DNA of 64,000 bases from assembly GCA_951799425.1 (NCBI GenBank), contig OX637394.1, forward strand, positions 41,217,642-41,281,641, in the 5' to 3' direction. Shown here in pieces: positions 11,901 to 24,149 of the stretch. Position 1 is the stretch's first letter, and each line of letters starts with the position of its first letter. The stretch is from Ilex aquifolium. Its lineage: Eukaryota; Streptophyta; Magnoliopsida; Aquifoliales; Aquifoliaceae. Under the pieces are notes generated by a model. It did no database searches, had not been told where the DNA came from, and saw only the letters and a program-made list of their open reading frames with translations. The position numbers and the translations under genes are program-made.

Positions 11901-14900
11901 ACTATAAATTTGTGAGTTGATTTTTTTTTATTTGGTAACACCATTGCGAAATTGATGTATCCCTGCGAATTTTATTTTTTTATTCTTGGTTTTGATGTTG
12001 GCGTCATGTAATTAGATTGCTACTCAATTCTCAATTATAGCTTTGTAATGGTTGTGGCAAACACTTGGTTAGACTAAATTGTTGTTTCAGTTGGTTTTTC
12101 ATGTTGGGCATGGTAAATTGTACCTTTTAAGTCTTTGTTGCTAGTTTCATTGCAAAGTTTATTGTAGTTTGTATTAGTTTTTTCTGTTAAGCGAACTTGA
12201 GCTTCACAAAAAATGAAAAAAGAAATGGACAGTTGGTCTGTGGAGTTGGAATTTAGAGTGCATCCATGACATTTGATTGCAGTGTCAGTTTTGTGTTCTC
12301 TTTATATAGTCTCAGCTTAATGGTCAATTGGCCAATAAGAAAGGCAACCATAAACCATCTTATCTATATGTGTACTGTAAAACAAATTAATATGTGTAAT
12401 GTCCCCAGTCAATCATTATGGTGCTTGGAACAAAGCTTCATGTATGATGGTTTTTTGGAAGTCAATCCCATTGTGATCCTTATGAAGCAGCTGTATGGGA
12501 GAACTTATAATTTATAACTAAATAAGAATGTTGCTTTCTCTAATACTAATGTCTTCCTTTTGATTTGGGCAACAATCACATAGTATTATTAATACAAGCC
12601 TACAAAACATATTATGAACTGAGGGTTTGAGAGGAGTCCATCGTGGCCCTTCACTAACAGGGGCAATGTGACTTCCAAACTGCACAATGTGGTTTACTTT
12701 TCTTATTTGGCTTTATTTTTAATTGTTTTTTTTTTTTTGCGGATCTCTCTTCGTTTATGTATGTACATTGGTAGAATTGTTACTTAAAACATTTGCCTAG
12801 GGAAGTTATAGTTTTGGCCTCTTTTTTTTGGTTTGATTTGTATGCCAAATTTTCCATTTCCTTAATTTTGGATAACTTATATTTTTGCTTCATTTTGATT
12901 GCAGGGTTGTCCGCGCACTAAGAGATACGATTGATGTTGTGATTTGCAGATTATTTTGGACAAGCATTATTGGCGGTGACTGCATCTTAGTTACAGTGGC
13001 TATAAGTTAATGAGGGAGTCCATTGTTGCCAAGATTGCATGTGTGACCTACATTTGCTTAATTCTTTACGATTTTGGAGGTTGAATGTTCTTGAAGGCTT
13101 ACACTTTGATAAAATGAGTTATTTTGGTGAGATTCAAATAGTTTTTGCTGTTTTCTTATTCTATGAGCTACTTTATTGACTTTTAATCTGATATCGCCAG
13201 TAATTTGTTTGATATCTATTGAGGGATGCCGGTTTTTAGATGTGAATTTGTTGTAATTGAGTTTTCCCCCCTTATTTTTCTGTTTATTGATCTTGGTTTG
13301 CATGGTTTGAATTTTTTGTTGATTAGAATTTTCTGTACCATAAGGGCTCCGTCAGGTTGATTTGTTTGTCTTCTATGTTGATGTAACATCATTAGTGACG
13401 CATTAATTGTTAAAACTTTCACCTACGTGTGTTTGTGTGCGTGTTTCCTCTCTTTCTAATTTCTTTGTTACAATGGCCAACTACAAGTGTATATATATTA
13501 TGCTATTCAAAAAAAAAAAAAAGTGCAAACAAAGAGGTCAAATTATTCAATCTGTCAAGGCCCCGATTACTAAATTCTTGGTCTTTTACTGCAAGAAACA
13601 GGAGGTGGTACTCCATGCAAATGTTGAAAACATATTACATAAAGTTAGGTTCAATTAAAAATGCAGGTGAATGCGACAGAATTCAGTCCTACAAGTGGAA
13701 AACACAAGAGAACAAGTACTCCAAACAGCCAGCTGTATTCAAGTCTTGATTTACCATGAGTTATGTAACGAGGAGAATTGGTCCCCCGGCCACCCCTATT
13801 CCTGCGTCCCTGCATGCTAGGTTTCCACCTTGACTCTGTGGACTCCTTATTCAAGTTCTGCAAAAAAAACAAACATTGAACAGCTAAAGTAACATTTGAG
13901 CAGAGATAACAAAAAAAACAAGGCTGCAAGCTTTGTCTACAGAGAAAGCCATCAAGACATTTAATAAGTGTAACCAGCATGTTGACAGCACATGCTCAAT
14001 GGAAATGGGGTAACAAATAATATGAATTGTTGCACAGTTAAAAACTAAAGACAAAAAGTATTTATTCTTAATTTTAACCAGATACGATGGAACTCTTATT
14101 TGAAGTCAGAGTACACACACTATGAAATAAGACACTCCCACCTCCAGCAAATTGGGGTGTCAACACCAGAGTACACACAAGTCCTCACACAAACTTCTGA
14201 CACTCATTTGGGATCTTATGGAAGAGTGTGCCATTATTTAGCCTCACTAAGAATATGTAATCAACCAACAGTGGATGTGGAAACGTATGGTATTCTATGT
14301 TCTTTTGTTCAGAGAATCGGCCGGCCACCTCTTATGATCATCATTGTTTTAAGCATACCATTACTTTGCCCCAGTAAGAATACGCCATCATTCAACAGCA
14401 GTATGTGCAGAACTATGGTATTCTATGTTCTCTTGTTAAGAAAATTACTAATCACCTTCTATGATCATGATTGTTTTCCTCTCTTCAGCTCTACTACATG
14501 CATGATTAGCCAGGTTCCTTGCTCCTAGATTCTGTGGAGAACTAAAGCATTGATGTGTCCAGTAACTAATTCCATTTCAAAACAGGAAACTTGTATCCAT
14601 TTTCAAAGACTATGGTACACACAACATAGTAACAAAACTGATGCATTAATTCAGCATAAACTGCACAACTTATAGGTACATCCTCAACTCAAAAAACAAT
14701 CTTACCTCTTTTCTTCGATCACGTTTCCTTTTAGCTTCATGAAATGGATCTGTGAAAAAGTAAAACACACTTGTTATCTAGCTTTTAAAGAGTGAAAGAC
14801 AAACAGTTAAAGGGAACATAAAGTCAATATCCGCAGTACAGTGTGTGAACATCATAGGCAATTTTACTCTGAGGATCCCACAACAATTCTAAGCACCAAA

Positions 14901-16145
14901 ACCTTGTTTCGTTAGAAAGGATAAGTTTCCAATAAAATCCCCTAACCCTCAACCAATGGTTAAATCTAGAAAGAGAAGGGTCATTAAACAATAAAATGCC
15001 TAACCTCTACTTTGAAATGAGAATAACAGTCCTTAGGCTTGTATCCACATTCTCATGCTTGACAGCATAAACTTTTATGTGCAACAACCCATTCTTAAAT
15101 TTCATATGCTTAAACCAAAGCGTCAAAACCATCATTAAAATGTACACTCCTTCAGTGAATACACGGGAGCCTCTCCTGGATGCCCATGGATACATGTGAA
15201 CCTCTGTGTCCTGCGAAATCATTTGGGATCATCTAGCACTTATTGCCCCTTTTGTTCTTGTTTCACCAGTTTCTAAAACTCAATTGAAAAAATCTAAGCT
15301 AGAACAAAGCAAACAAGTGAATATATTCCAATATGACTACTCAAATCCTCACTTTAAAAAATAACTTTCTCTACATTTTGATGAGATCTACCCAAGAGTA
15401 CCTAGCAAGTATCACTTTCAACCGTCCATATCAATTTTGACATTTCTTACAATATAATTAGCCATTATTGGCAAGAATATAGATATTTCAAGAACCATTA
15501 AACTCGAACAACATCACAAGTGTTTGTGAAATTACAAATATCCCCCAAACTCTTATTTAACATTGAACACCAATTTTTAAATCCTTATCACACTCTAAAG
15601 AGTTCTGGAAAAAAAAATTCTTAAAGATGGTGAAAAAAAGACTCCAGTGGAGCTGTAGAATAACTCAAAAGGCCAACTTTCGAAACATATGACGACTAAG
15701 AACATGGATGGCACTAGTAAGAAGTGCCTGAACAGTGAGAACCCCACTTTATCCAGTCAAAAACCCAACTCATATCGCTCTAAACCACATGACAATAACA
15801 CCAAAACGAGGGGAAAACAGAAGAAATATGCATATATAATCCAACCCCCAAATGAAAAGCAAAAAATCAAATAATCAAGAAATAGATCACAACTGGTGAT
15901 GATGAAATCAAGATCAGACCAAGATAACGAATACATAGCTCAATGAAATTACAGAGAAAACCCAGATAGAGAGGCAGACCCTGAAGCAGGAGTTTTTGGA
16001 CTGTCTCATTGGGATCCATAGAACAATCTTTGAGCATTGCATATATCTCCTCATCACTGTGATTTCCCGCGATCTCCTTAATGGTCTGGATCGTCTTGCG
16101 AACACTGCTTGGGATTGAAACCCTAGCTCCTCCGCCACTGCTCAT
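8954..16145 (-). CDS. GIP1: GBF-interacting protein 1-like (DUF1296), first six coding exons
   Basis: GIP1 proteins bind G-box bZIP factors (GBFs) and are reported to enhance their DNA binding in the nucleus. Exons on the minus strand, all with AG/GT borders and matching phases, are 16145-15980, 14749-14706, 13857-13755, 9945-9813, 9662-9247 and 9136-8954; together they encode 348 residues plus one base. The N-terminus (MSSGGGARVSIPSSVRKTIQ, then HSDEEIYAMLKDCSMDPNET) is the DUF1296 domain (about 8-56). It is followed by the basic DPFHEAKRKRDRRKE, an RGG-like patch (GRRNRGGRG), a Ser/Thr-rich region with FSASDPVLVPSHDSR, and SSNYNSRSQQVIGPQK. Family members go on for several hundred more residues, and those exons are absent downstream. 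They may lie left of position 1 behind an intron of more than 8.9 kb containing the hAT, or the gene is truncated. The start ATG has a good family match. Confidence 0.88.
9946..13754. other. Long intron 3 of the GIP1-like gene with a CT-rich, leader-like segment
   Basis: A 3.8-kb intron. From about 10160 to 10870 the plus strand is strongly pyrimidine-rich (CTCTCT, CCACC) and looks like a plant 5' leader. It is followed by T-rich intron-like DNA and a TTGCAG-type acceptor at about 12898-12903. No open frame in it has a recognisable protein; the predicted peptides are low-complexity Ser/Leu/Pro. It could be an antisense or nested noncoding transcript, or an inserted fragment. I cannot decide from sequence alone. 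Confidence 0.4.
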
Positions 16146-16573
16146 CTCAATAAAGCACAAAGTATAGCTCTATATATAGAAATATAAGTATACACGAGTA
16201 TATATAATGACAGGTAGAGATAAAGATAGATAGAGAGAAAGAGAAGTTGGATGAGAAATGGACTGCGATTGTTTTCTAATGAATGGGTTGATGAAGGTGG
16301 CGAGGGAAGTCTAGTGGGAGGGGTTTTGAAATGATCTATGTCAAGTTTCCAAGAGAGAGAGCAAATGATGGAAAAAGGAGAGAGAAAGAGAGACACAGGG
16401 GGGTATTGGAGTGTATAGTGTAGGCCTTTTTGTTTTTTTTTTGGCATTTATTTTCCTTTACTTCATTCTTTCAACCCTTTTAGACTTTCAGCTTTTTAGG
16501 CACTTTTTTTTTTTTTACCAGCACCATGTACTGTGCAGATAAATAATTTGTGTATATAAAAATTAATAAAATA
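16146..16573 (-). promoter_or_regulatory. 5' leader and probable promoter of the GIP1-like gene
   Basis: The minus strand upstream of the ATG at 16145 has TATATAGAGCTATAC-like sequence within about 40 bases of the start. Further up is a pyrimidine-rich leader-like tract (plus strand GAGAGA at 16230-16250 and 16350-16395), common in plant 5' untranslated regions. The exact start of transcription cannot be read. A Helitron (16574-17996) lies immediately upstream. Confidence 0.4.
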
Positions 16574-17996
16574 CTAGTTATTACCCTGAAAGCACAGAGT
16601 AATAAAAAAAAATCAACAATAAATATATTGGTATTCACATTCAAATCAAATCACAAACATAGAAGAGAGATAAAAGAATTTAAGCACCGGTTGTAGTGGA
16701 GTGAGAGGTGGTGGGCGACAGTGGTGGTGGTAGGAAACAGTGATGGTTGTGGTAGGTGGCAATGACTGTCGTGGTGGTGATAGCCGTGGGTGGCAACGAT
16801 GATGGTAGTAGTGGCAGCCATGAGTGACGGCCGTGATGGTGGTGGGCAACGGTGATGATTGTTGCTCGTCGTCGTGGCGGGGTGTTGATGGTGATGACGG
16901 TGGTGAGTTGTGGTGGTGGACAGTGACGATGATGGTGATGGGCGACGACGGATGCTTCTGGGCGGCAGTATGATCGGTAGTGGCGAATAACGATGGTGGT
17001 AGGTATGGTGGGGGTGGGTGACAATGGGTGACGGCAATGGTGGGCGATGAAGGATGGTAGTGATGGGTGTGATGAGGGTGGGTGATAGTGGTTGTTGATG
17101 ACGGGTGGTGGTGGGCAACAATATGTTGGTGGTGGGTGGCGACGATAGTAATGAGATGATTATGGTAGTGGTAATAAATATAAGAATGAGATAACGATGG
17201 TGATGGGCAATGGCGGTGACGACGATGGTGGTAGTGGTGGAGATAGTGACGGCGGTGGTGGTAGTGGTGATGGTTGTGGGGGTGGTGATGGTAAGGGTGA
17301 TAGGGTGGCGGCAACGGTGGTGGTAGGGGTGGCAGGGATGATGGAGGTGGGACGGGCGGGAGGTGATGGTGGTGGTGGGGTGGGGTGGGGTGGCGGTAGT
17401 AGGGATGGCGGTGGTGGTAGGGGTGATGGGGCGGTGGGGTGGCGATAGTGGTGGTGATAACGACGGTGGTGATGGTAGGACGGTGGTGGTTGTTGTGATA
17501 GAGGCGGTAGTAGTGGTGGTGGTAGTAGTAGTAGGGTGGCGGGAGCGGTGGTGGTGGTGGCAACGTTGAAAGTGGTGGTGGTTGTTGTGACAGAGGTGGT
17601 GGTGGGATGACAACAATGGTGGAGGTGGGGGTGGTTATGTGGTAGAGGTGATGGTAGTAGTGATGGTGGTGGGACAGTGGTGGTGGGGGTCGTTGTGGTG
17701 GGGTGGCAGTGGTGGTGGTGGTGGGGCGGTGGGGGGTGGGGGTAGGGATAAGACGGTTCAAAACACTATTTTTTTCGTTTAAAGTATGTATAAAAAATTA
17801 TAAGTTCTAAAAACACTTTTAAAAAGTCACCCCAAACACACCCTTATGGGTATATTTTCTCTATTAAATTTGGGGTGTTAATATTTGCCGTCGGATTAAT
17901 TTTAAAGTAAAATTTAAAGAGATCTTAACCGCGAAAAGTAAAAGTCATTTTGTTTATCTTTTGAGATTTGAATTGTATTGTACTTTATTATATAGA
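16574..17996 (-). mobile_element. Non-autonomous Helitron with internal CCA/CCACCA array (H1)
   Basis: Read on the minus strand, the element starts with TCTATATAATAAAG (from 17996). It ends with a hairpin (TTACTC ... GGGTAA) and ATAACTAG (to 16574), inserted between A and T with no target duplication, as Helitrons do. The interior from about 16690 to 17745 is an imperfect array of CCA/CAC/CCACCA triplets, giving long meaningless His/Pro/Thr frames. The first 250 bp and the last 80 bp match the elements at 38378-39261 and about 39272-40335. No Rep/helicase is present. Confidence 0.8.
16690..17745. repeat. GGT/CCA-type imperfect trinucleotide-hexanucleotide array
   Basis: More than 1 kb of GTGGTGG/GATGGTGG-type repeats with frequent single-base changes. 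The open frames of 321 and 371 codons on the minus strand arise because CCA/CAC/ACC repeats contain no stops. They have no domain and should not be called genes. Confidence 0.9.
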
Positions 17997-18013
17997 TATT
18001 AAATATATATATA

Positions 18014-18060
18014 CTAGTCATAATTTGTGCCTGAAAGTACGATAAAATATAAAATTGTAG
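18014..18060 (-). mobile_element. Helitron 3' end, partner 5' end not identified
   Basis: CTAGTCATAATTTGTGCCTG at 18014, on the plus strand, is the complement of a Helitron terminus: a GTACTTTCAGGCAC hairpin followed by ...CTAG and a flanking T. It is 17 bp from the 5' end of the Helitron at 16574-17996. The other end was not found. Confidence 0.5.
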
Positions 18061-20723
18061 CGCCCAAAAAATCAATCACATTATATTAAATTTTTTCAAC
18101 ATGTGTATATTATCGTATATGAATAATATTTAAAATAAAAATCATATTAACTACAAATTAATCAAATATTAAATGATTAAATATATGATAGAAATGAGTA
18201 ATGTGATATTTTTAGGGAGGAAATATATAAATGATTAAACATGTGATAAAAATGAGTGAAGTGATGTTTTTAAGGAGAAAATATGTAGGAGATAAAAATT
18301 TAAATTGCTATGTATTTTATTATATATATATATATTTGAATTAGATATCATTTCAAATTTATCTAATTTAATTTTTTATTACTCGTATTCTATTATAAAA
18401 ATATGAAAACTTCATATATTTCTAAAAGTCTTTATTCAAACTATAAAAAAATAGTTAAAATTCTATTTGTTTTAGGATTTTGTGATTGAATTAATTTTTT
18501 AGTGATGTTTGATAAATTAAAATTTTTGAAATTCATTTGATTAGCATTCCACTTATAATTCATTAAATAAAATAAATATAATTATTAATATACTAATCAC
18601 ATTGGAACCATCCTGTAATTAGAACACAAAAATTAATAAAATATATTAAGTATATGTGTATTTGAATTAAATATCATCTAAAATTTATCAAATTTAAATT
18701 TTTATTGCTCATATTTTATTATAAGATTATGAAAACTTCGTATGTTTCTAAAATTCTTTGTTCTAACTATAGAAAAAATAAATAGTTAAAGTTCTATTTT
18801 TTTTCTTAGAATTTTATGATTAAGATTAATTTTTTAGTGATGTTTGAGATATTAATTTTTTTAAAAATTCATTTGATTAGGATTTCACTTATAATTCATT
18901 AAATAAAATAAAAGTAATTGTCAATATACTTATATTTAAACATTACTATAATAAAAAATCAGTTAAGTTAATTGAGATAATATTTAATATATATTATCAA
19001 CCATATTAAAATTCTAAAAAAATTAAGTTTTACTTAAAAATATACTATACTATCTATTTTTATATAAAATATTAGTACAACTTAGAAAGTTTATTATGAC
19101 TCAAGAATTATACTGATGTAATATAAATTAATTTTAAAAAACTATAAATACCACTATTTTTTATCTTAGAAATGAAAGGGTTAAATTTTTTAATAAAAAA
19201 GAAAATACACATATACGGACATAATGTTGTTTTTGTATATAACATGAGTAATATTAGGTTGATGGAATTTTTTTTTAAAAATTAAACGCTTTTAGGAGTA
19301 AATATATATGGTGAATATTTTGTTAAGGATAATATAGTCAATCAAAAATTTTATAAAAACTGATATTTATATATAGAGAATAGATAATTAAAAGAGATGT
19401 TATCGATAATTTAGAAATTTAAATATATAAAAATATGATAATAATTTAGATATTTAATTGTAAAATGACATAATGATATTTACAATATTTTATAAGGGTA
19501 AAATAGAAATTCAAAATTTTTTTTAAAGTACTTTTATCAGTAGTATATATTGTATAGATAAATAAATATATAGATAGATATTTTTTATTAATAGTATAGA
19601 TATAGATATACATATAACATAACTTTTTTGGGTGAGGCATTTTAGTCACTTTTCTTAGTGTGTGTGTGTGTTTTTTTTTTTGTTCAACAGTCAGGGATGT
19701 TCGAATCAGTTTATACACATTTTGACTAATTCTCTCATTGGTCTAGTCAAAGGCGTGGCCAGGATTAGGGTATTAATGAGGATAAATCTTTCATGATCTA
19801 GCCAACCAAAGAATTACCAAGATTCGAACTCTAAACGTCTGAATTTACAATGCGTCTCTATTACTACTTAAGTTACCCTTGAAATTAGTTGAGGTGTTTA
19901 TGAGTATAGAGTTTTTAACTGTGGTGCCAAAAAATAATTTTTTTGTACCTTACATTTACTTTTTATATAATAAAAATATGATATATGTATTTTTTATATC
20001 ACTTTACTACAATATTCACTACAAATTTGATCAAATCAAAATTTACGGATATAAATAAAATTTTGTACAGTATTGTAATGTGTATCTAATTTTAATATGT
20101 GACTAGGTACAATTGTGCATGTAAATTTTTTTTTTTTTTTGGGGATAAAAATTCTGAATGCATGAAACTTGGAAACTTGTGGGCCAAGGTGGTACCCATT
20201 GTGATCCCATTCCAAGAGGGGGTACAGTTATGGAGTAAATATTATATGTAACGGTATTATCACTTTATCACTGTTATATACTTTGTATGTATCACATCAT
20301 TTATTTTGATTCTTCAAATTATATTATTGTTCTTCACTTCATTGGATAGGGCATATTATTATATTGTGTCACGCAATTATATTCCCAAATAATTGATTTT
20401 CTTTCACTTTCCAGGTTGGTTTTTTTTTTTTTTCTGATTGAAAGGGTGGTCAGGTGCGACTAGATATATCAACTCTTTCAAGACGTTACTTTAAATTATC
20501 ACCCTTTATAAAATGTTTAATTTGAGCTATAATTAATGACCTGAGATGGTCGAGTTCGTCACTATAACACCACCGATGACAAACTGAACTTTCAAACTTG
20601 ATTATAAATAAGTCAATGAAGACTCACAATGATGCGAAATTAAATAAGTTATCAAATTTTATTTATTAAATAAATATGAATCGTCAGATCAATAAATAAC
20701 AAAAATCAACAATGTTCTTGTAC
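18061..20723. other. AT-rich intergenic DNA, no gene seen
   Basis: Very AT-rich sequence with no recognisable coding region. About 18340-18560 and 18660-18920 are two diverged copies of the same stretch (both contain ATTAGATATCAT/ATTAAATATCAT and GTGATGTTTGA). A degraded minus-strand SINE is suggested at about 19670-19880. Confidence 0.6.
19670..19880 (-). mobile_element. Degraded tRNA-derived SINE
   Basis: It begins with a T run and contains AAGATTCGAACTC (complement of a B box) and CTACTTAAGTTACCC (complement of an A box). The arrangement and much of the sequence match the better-preserved copy at 22079-22263. No clear target duplication was found. Confidence 0.5.
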
Positions 20724-20738
20724 AAAAGGGTCACACTA

Positions 20739-20931
20739 CCACCGAACGTTAGATCAGTTGGTGAGAGACTGTTCTAGCTTAATCAAGGTCTCGGGTTCGA
20801 GTCTTGGGAACGCAGCTGCGTTTGGTAGGGAGAGCTTTGCCGTCCTTGTGGTCCCACCCGGCTCGAATTCGGATTAGTCGGAGCCCAATGTGACTTTCGG
20901 ATACCGGATGGTCTGACCAAAAAAAAAAAAA
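20739..20931 (+). mobile_element. tRNA-derived SINE with A tail
   Basis: A 193-bp element with an A-box-like TAGATCAGTTGGTGAG near its start, a B box GGTTCGAGTC at about 20794-20803 and an A tail at the end. The direct repeat AAAAGGGTCACACTA flanks it at 20724-20738 and 20932-20946, which is diagnostic of LINE-mediated insertion. Confidence 0.88.
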
Positions 20932-21150
20932 AAAAGGGTCACACTAACATTTATCTTAGTAATTATCCGGTGCATATACATATGACTAGAAATTATAGCT
21001 ACCTCATAAGATTAATCAAGAGTTCCACAAAAAACCCAAATCCTTCCTAGTTAGGGGTAGAAAATCAAGACTTTTAAATTAGAGTTAAATGTTATTGTGG
21101 GTGTTATTGGATCTAATTGTAATCTTAATGTTCAAATGCTTTGTTTTTTT

Positions 21151-21892
21151 AGGTAATTTTCACTAACATTTCCTGAATTTAAGTTATATTTTATTGACAT
21201 CCCTTCTATTTTATGAAATATCATTGCATACCCTTGTTAGTTTTTATTTGTTAACAGACCTAACAGATGACGTAATTTGATATAATTACTCTTACTAGAA
21301 CTCCCAAATTAATACAAAATTAATCTATAATTTTATCAAATTAACATCAAATTGACCTTTAATTTTATTTGATTAATATTTAATTTATCTAATTAACATT
21401 TAACTTTATCAAATTAATACCAAATTAATATTCAATTTCATCAAATTAACACCAAATTACTATTAAAGTTTACTAAATTAACATTCACATTCATCAAATT
21501 AACATTTAATTCATCAAATTGACATTTAATTTTATTAAACTAATACCGAATTAATATTTAATTTCATAAAATTAACATTTTATTTAATCTATTTTTTATA
21601 GGAAACATTTTGTTTAATCTAATTAATATTTAATTTAATTAAATTAATACTAAAAAGAATGTTTCCTATTACTTTAAGTTTATTTTATATGGCCAATGAT
21701 AAAATTGGCAACTCATAAGACAATAAGCCATCACATCACACCTTTTTTTCTTCTCATCAAGGACATTAGATGATAAGGGTAACTTGTGAAACGTAAATAT
21801 AAATTACAGGATATGCAGTGATATTTTAAAAACTAGAGGAAGTGTTAATAAAATATGATTTAAATTCAGGGGTATCAGTGAAATTTATACTT
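21151..21892. mobile_element. Foldback/MULE-like element with internal TTAATTTGAT repeats, copy 1
   Basis: The two ends are inverted copies about 100 bp long (left ...TTTAAGTTATATTTTATTGA, right ...TAATAAAATATGATTTAAAT). Between them is a run of near-tandem short units such as ATTAACATTTAATTTTATCA. The same arrangement is seen at 46191-47017. The ends lie in T-rich flanks, so I could not fix the target duplication. Confidence 0.6.
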
Positions 21893-22078
21893 TTTTTTAT
21901 TTAAGCAGTGCTTGGTTGTATGTTTAAGTACTTTTTTTTCTTCTTTTTTAAGCAATTTTTGTCTAGAAGCATCTTTTTAGTATCGGAGAAGGGGATTTAG
22001 TATCCACTCCTTATGAAATTTATATCCAACTCCCTCTGTTTTCTTTCAGGTTTACCACTATTTATTTATTCCCACTTT

Positions 22079-22263
22079 TTTTTTTTTTGATTTAATAGTC
22101 AGGGTGTCTAATCCCCTCTCCGATCCGGTTAAAAACAAGTCATCCGCGCCGAAACTAGGGTGGGTATTTACGAGAGATAAATCTCTTGTGGTCTGACAAA
22201 AAAAAATTGTCAAAATTCGAATTCAGGACGTTTATTTATTACCACTTAAGTTACTCTTTGAGT
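22079..22263 (-). mobile_element. tRNA-derived SINE
   Basis: A T run opens the element on the plus strand. It contains AAAATTCGAATTC (B-box complement) and ACTTAAGTTACTC (A-box complement). The perfect 18-bp direct repeat TTTATTTATTCCCACTTT flanks it at 22061-22078 and 22264-22281. Same family as about 19670-19880. Confidence 0.85.
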
Positions 22264-22704
22264 TTATTTATTCCCACTTTCATAGCTCTCTCCTCATTTC
22301 ATATTGATCACTTTTATAAAAAAGCTTTTTTCAACATATTTTTCATTTTTTCTTACAATATTTTTTCAATAAAAACGTTACAAAATATTACATCAGTACT
22401 AACTAAATTTCTCTTATTAAAAAAAAATGCTAACTGAAATCTACATTACTATCCTCTCTGCAGTGTAAAGAATGAGTATGATAATTAGTTGCTTGGTCTA
22501 CATAGTCAACTACTTTGTTTAAATGGATAGATACTCCTAGTAATGTGATCAGCAATCATGTTTTACTTTCTAAACTTTGTGATTAGCTGTATATGAGTTT
22601 TGGTCACTTTGTTTCATAATTACAACCAACAAAATGCCAAGTATTTAGAGATTGTTAAAGTGACTACAAGTGTTTATCTGTCCAATACTTATTCTCGTAG
22701 CAGT

Positions 22705-23339
22705 CAGAGACGGACCCAAGAAGGGGCCTAGGGGGCTACCCCCCAACACACTCACTTTTTTATAAATTCCTATACCACCTTATTAAATTTACAAATTCTA
22801 TGTTTTTCCTTAAATTCAAAAAAACTTTTTATATAGACAAATTCACTTATTATATTCAAGAAGACTAATGAATTGATATTTAATAGTCAAATAGGGGATG
22901 TAATCTATGGATGAGTGCCGTTCTTCTAAGTGAGTAGATTTGATTGGAGAAGTATGATGACTAAAGAAAATTTTTAAAAAAAATTGTGATTTTTTTGCAA
23001 AATTAGATTATAAAGGCGAATTATATAAAAAATAATGTTTTGACTTACGACACACTTTATTATTGTATGGCTTGAAACTAATACTTGTGAAAATAATTTT
23101 TTCAAGTCATGACATCATACCATTGAGTGAATAAGAAGATGGTAACATTATCACAAACTCATTGCTATGATGATAAGGTTGATTAATGAATTTTGTGACC
23201 CAAATTAATATTTACAATGATATTGTATGTGAATTAATTTTGAAAAATTTTGCGTAACTACAAATTTATTCAGAAGAATAAAATTATTAACTATGTTATT
23301 GTTTGATCCCTTCATAATAAAATCCTGATTCCGTTCTTG
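22705..23339. mobile_element. Possible non-autonomous hAT element
   Basis: The left end CAGAGACGGACCCAAG resembles plant hAT termini. The right end ...TCCTGATTCCGTTCTTG is its imperfect complement. The flanking octamers (GTAGCAGT and ATCACAGT) share only about half their bases, so this is an old or doubtful copy. No coding region is inside. Confidence 0.4.
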
Positions 23340-23476
23340 ATCACAGTGAAGATAAGGATGGTCACCTGCCTCTGTCACACCCATTATAAGTGGAGGAATT
23401 GTGCGTTGGATATGACATTTTTTTTCACGTAATGAGTAGGCGGGGTACAAGCCGAGTTACTAATCCGAATTATCTA

Positions 23477-23617
23477 CTAATTATTGGTAATTTGTGGCTG
23501 AAGGTACGATGTAATGTAAATAGTTTTGAGATGGATGTTGGTGGTCATTAGATGAGTCTATTTGAGACCGTCAAATAAACTTATTAACGTCTGCCCTGTT
23601 TTATATTTTAAATTGAT
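23477..23617 (-). mobile_element. Short degraded Helitron copy
   Basis: It contains the same pieces as 24531-24703: a GTGGCTGAAGGTAC terminal hairpin remnant, TTGGTGGTCATTAGATGAGT, TTTGAGACCGTC and CTGCCCTGTTTTATATT. The termini are decayed (no clean CTAG or TC). Confidence 0.55.
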
Positions 23618-23876
23618 CAATGAGATTATGGTATTTGGGTTGAATTATGACAATTTAAAAAAAAAAACTGTTGTAAATTTAGACAGTACTTGGGTGGGTT
23701 CCTGGGCTTTTGAGATACAAAATGAGACGAACCCGAGTTAGCGAATTTTGGGTTCAACCCGAGTTTAACCCAATTTGTATAATCATAAAATTAAACTTGA
23801 ATTTCAACACGGGTTATGTAATTTCCATACAACCCAAGTGAAAAAATTTCAACCACGGGGCATGTAGTAGTTTGAT

Positions 23877-24149
23877 TAGGGGTGTCAATTTTCTCCGAAA
23901 ACTCGAACCCGACTTGATACAAAATTTGAAATGACTGATTAATTGATATATAAAATAAATGGGTCAAATTAAAGTTAGATATGAACAACACGATTAACGG
24001 GTACTATAGACAAAAAAAATATGTATTTATGTAGACAAAAAATAATTATTTTATAATTTTTTAAATAATATTATATGAGTTGTTGTAGAATTAAATAATT
24101 TTTTTTATTGACACGAAGACGACACGACACGATACGATTGACAATCCTA
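23877..24149. mobile_element. hAT-type MITE, 273 bp
   Basis: The ends TAGGGGTGTCAAT and ATTGACAATCCTA are imperfect inverted repeats. A perfect 8-bp target duplication, AGTTTGAT, flanks it at 23869-23876 and 24150-24157. A second copy is at 30959-31264, and part of the duplicated copy is at 1-62. The termini resemble the autonomous hAT at 2715-7633 (TAGGGGTGTTCA). Confidence 0.85.

Noticed and set aside
16646-17761. Long minus-strand open frames (321-371 codons) rich in His, Pro and Thr
   Set aside because: They are translations of a CCA/CAC array inside a Helitron, open in several frames at once, and have no domain.
20770-20810. Possible tRNA gene
   Set aside because: A- and B-box-like words are present, but there is no cloverleaf, and the A tail and target duplication show it is a SINE.
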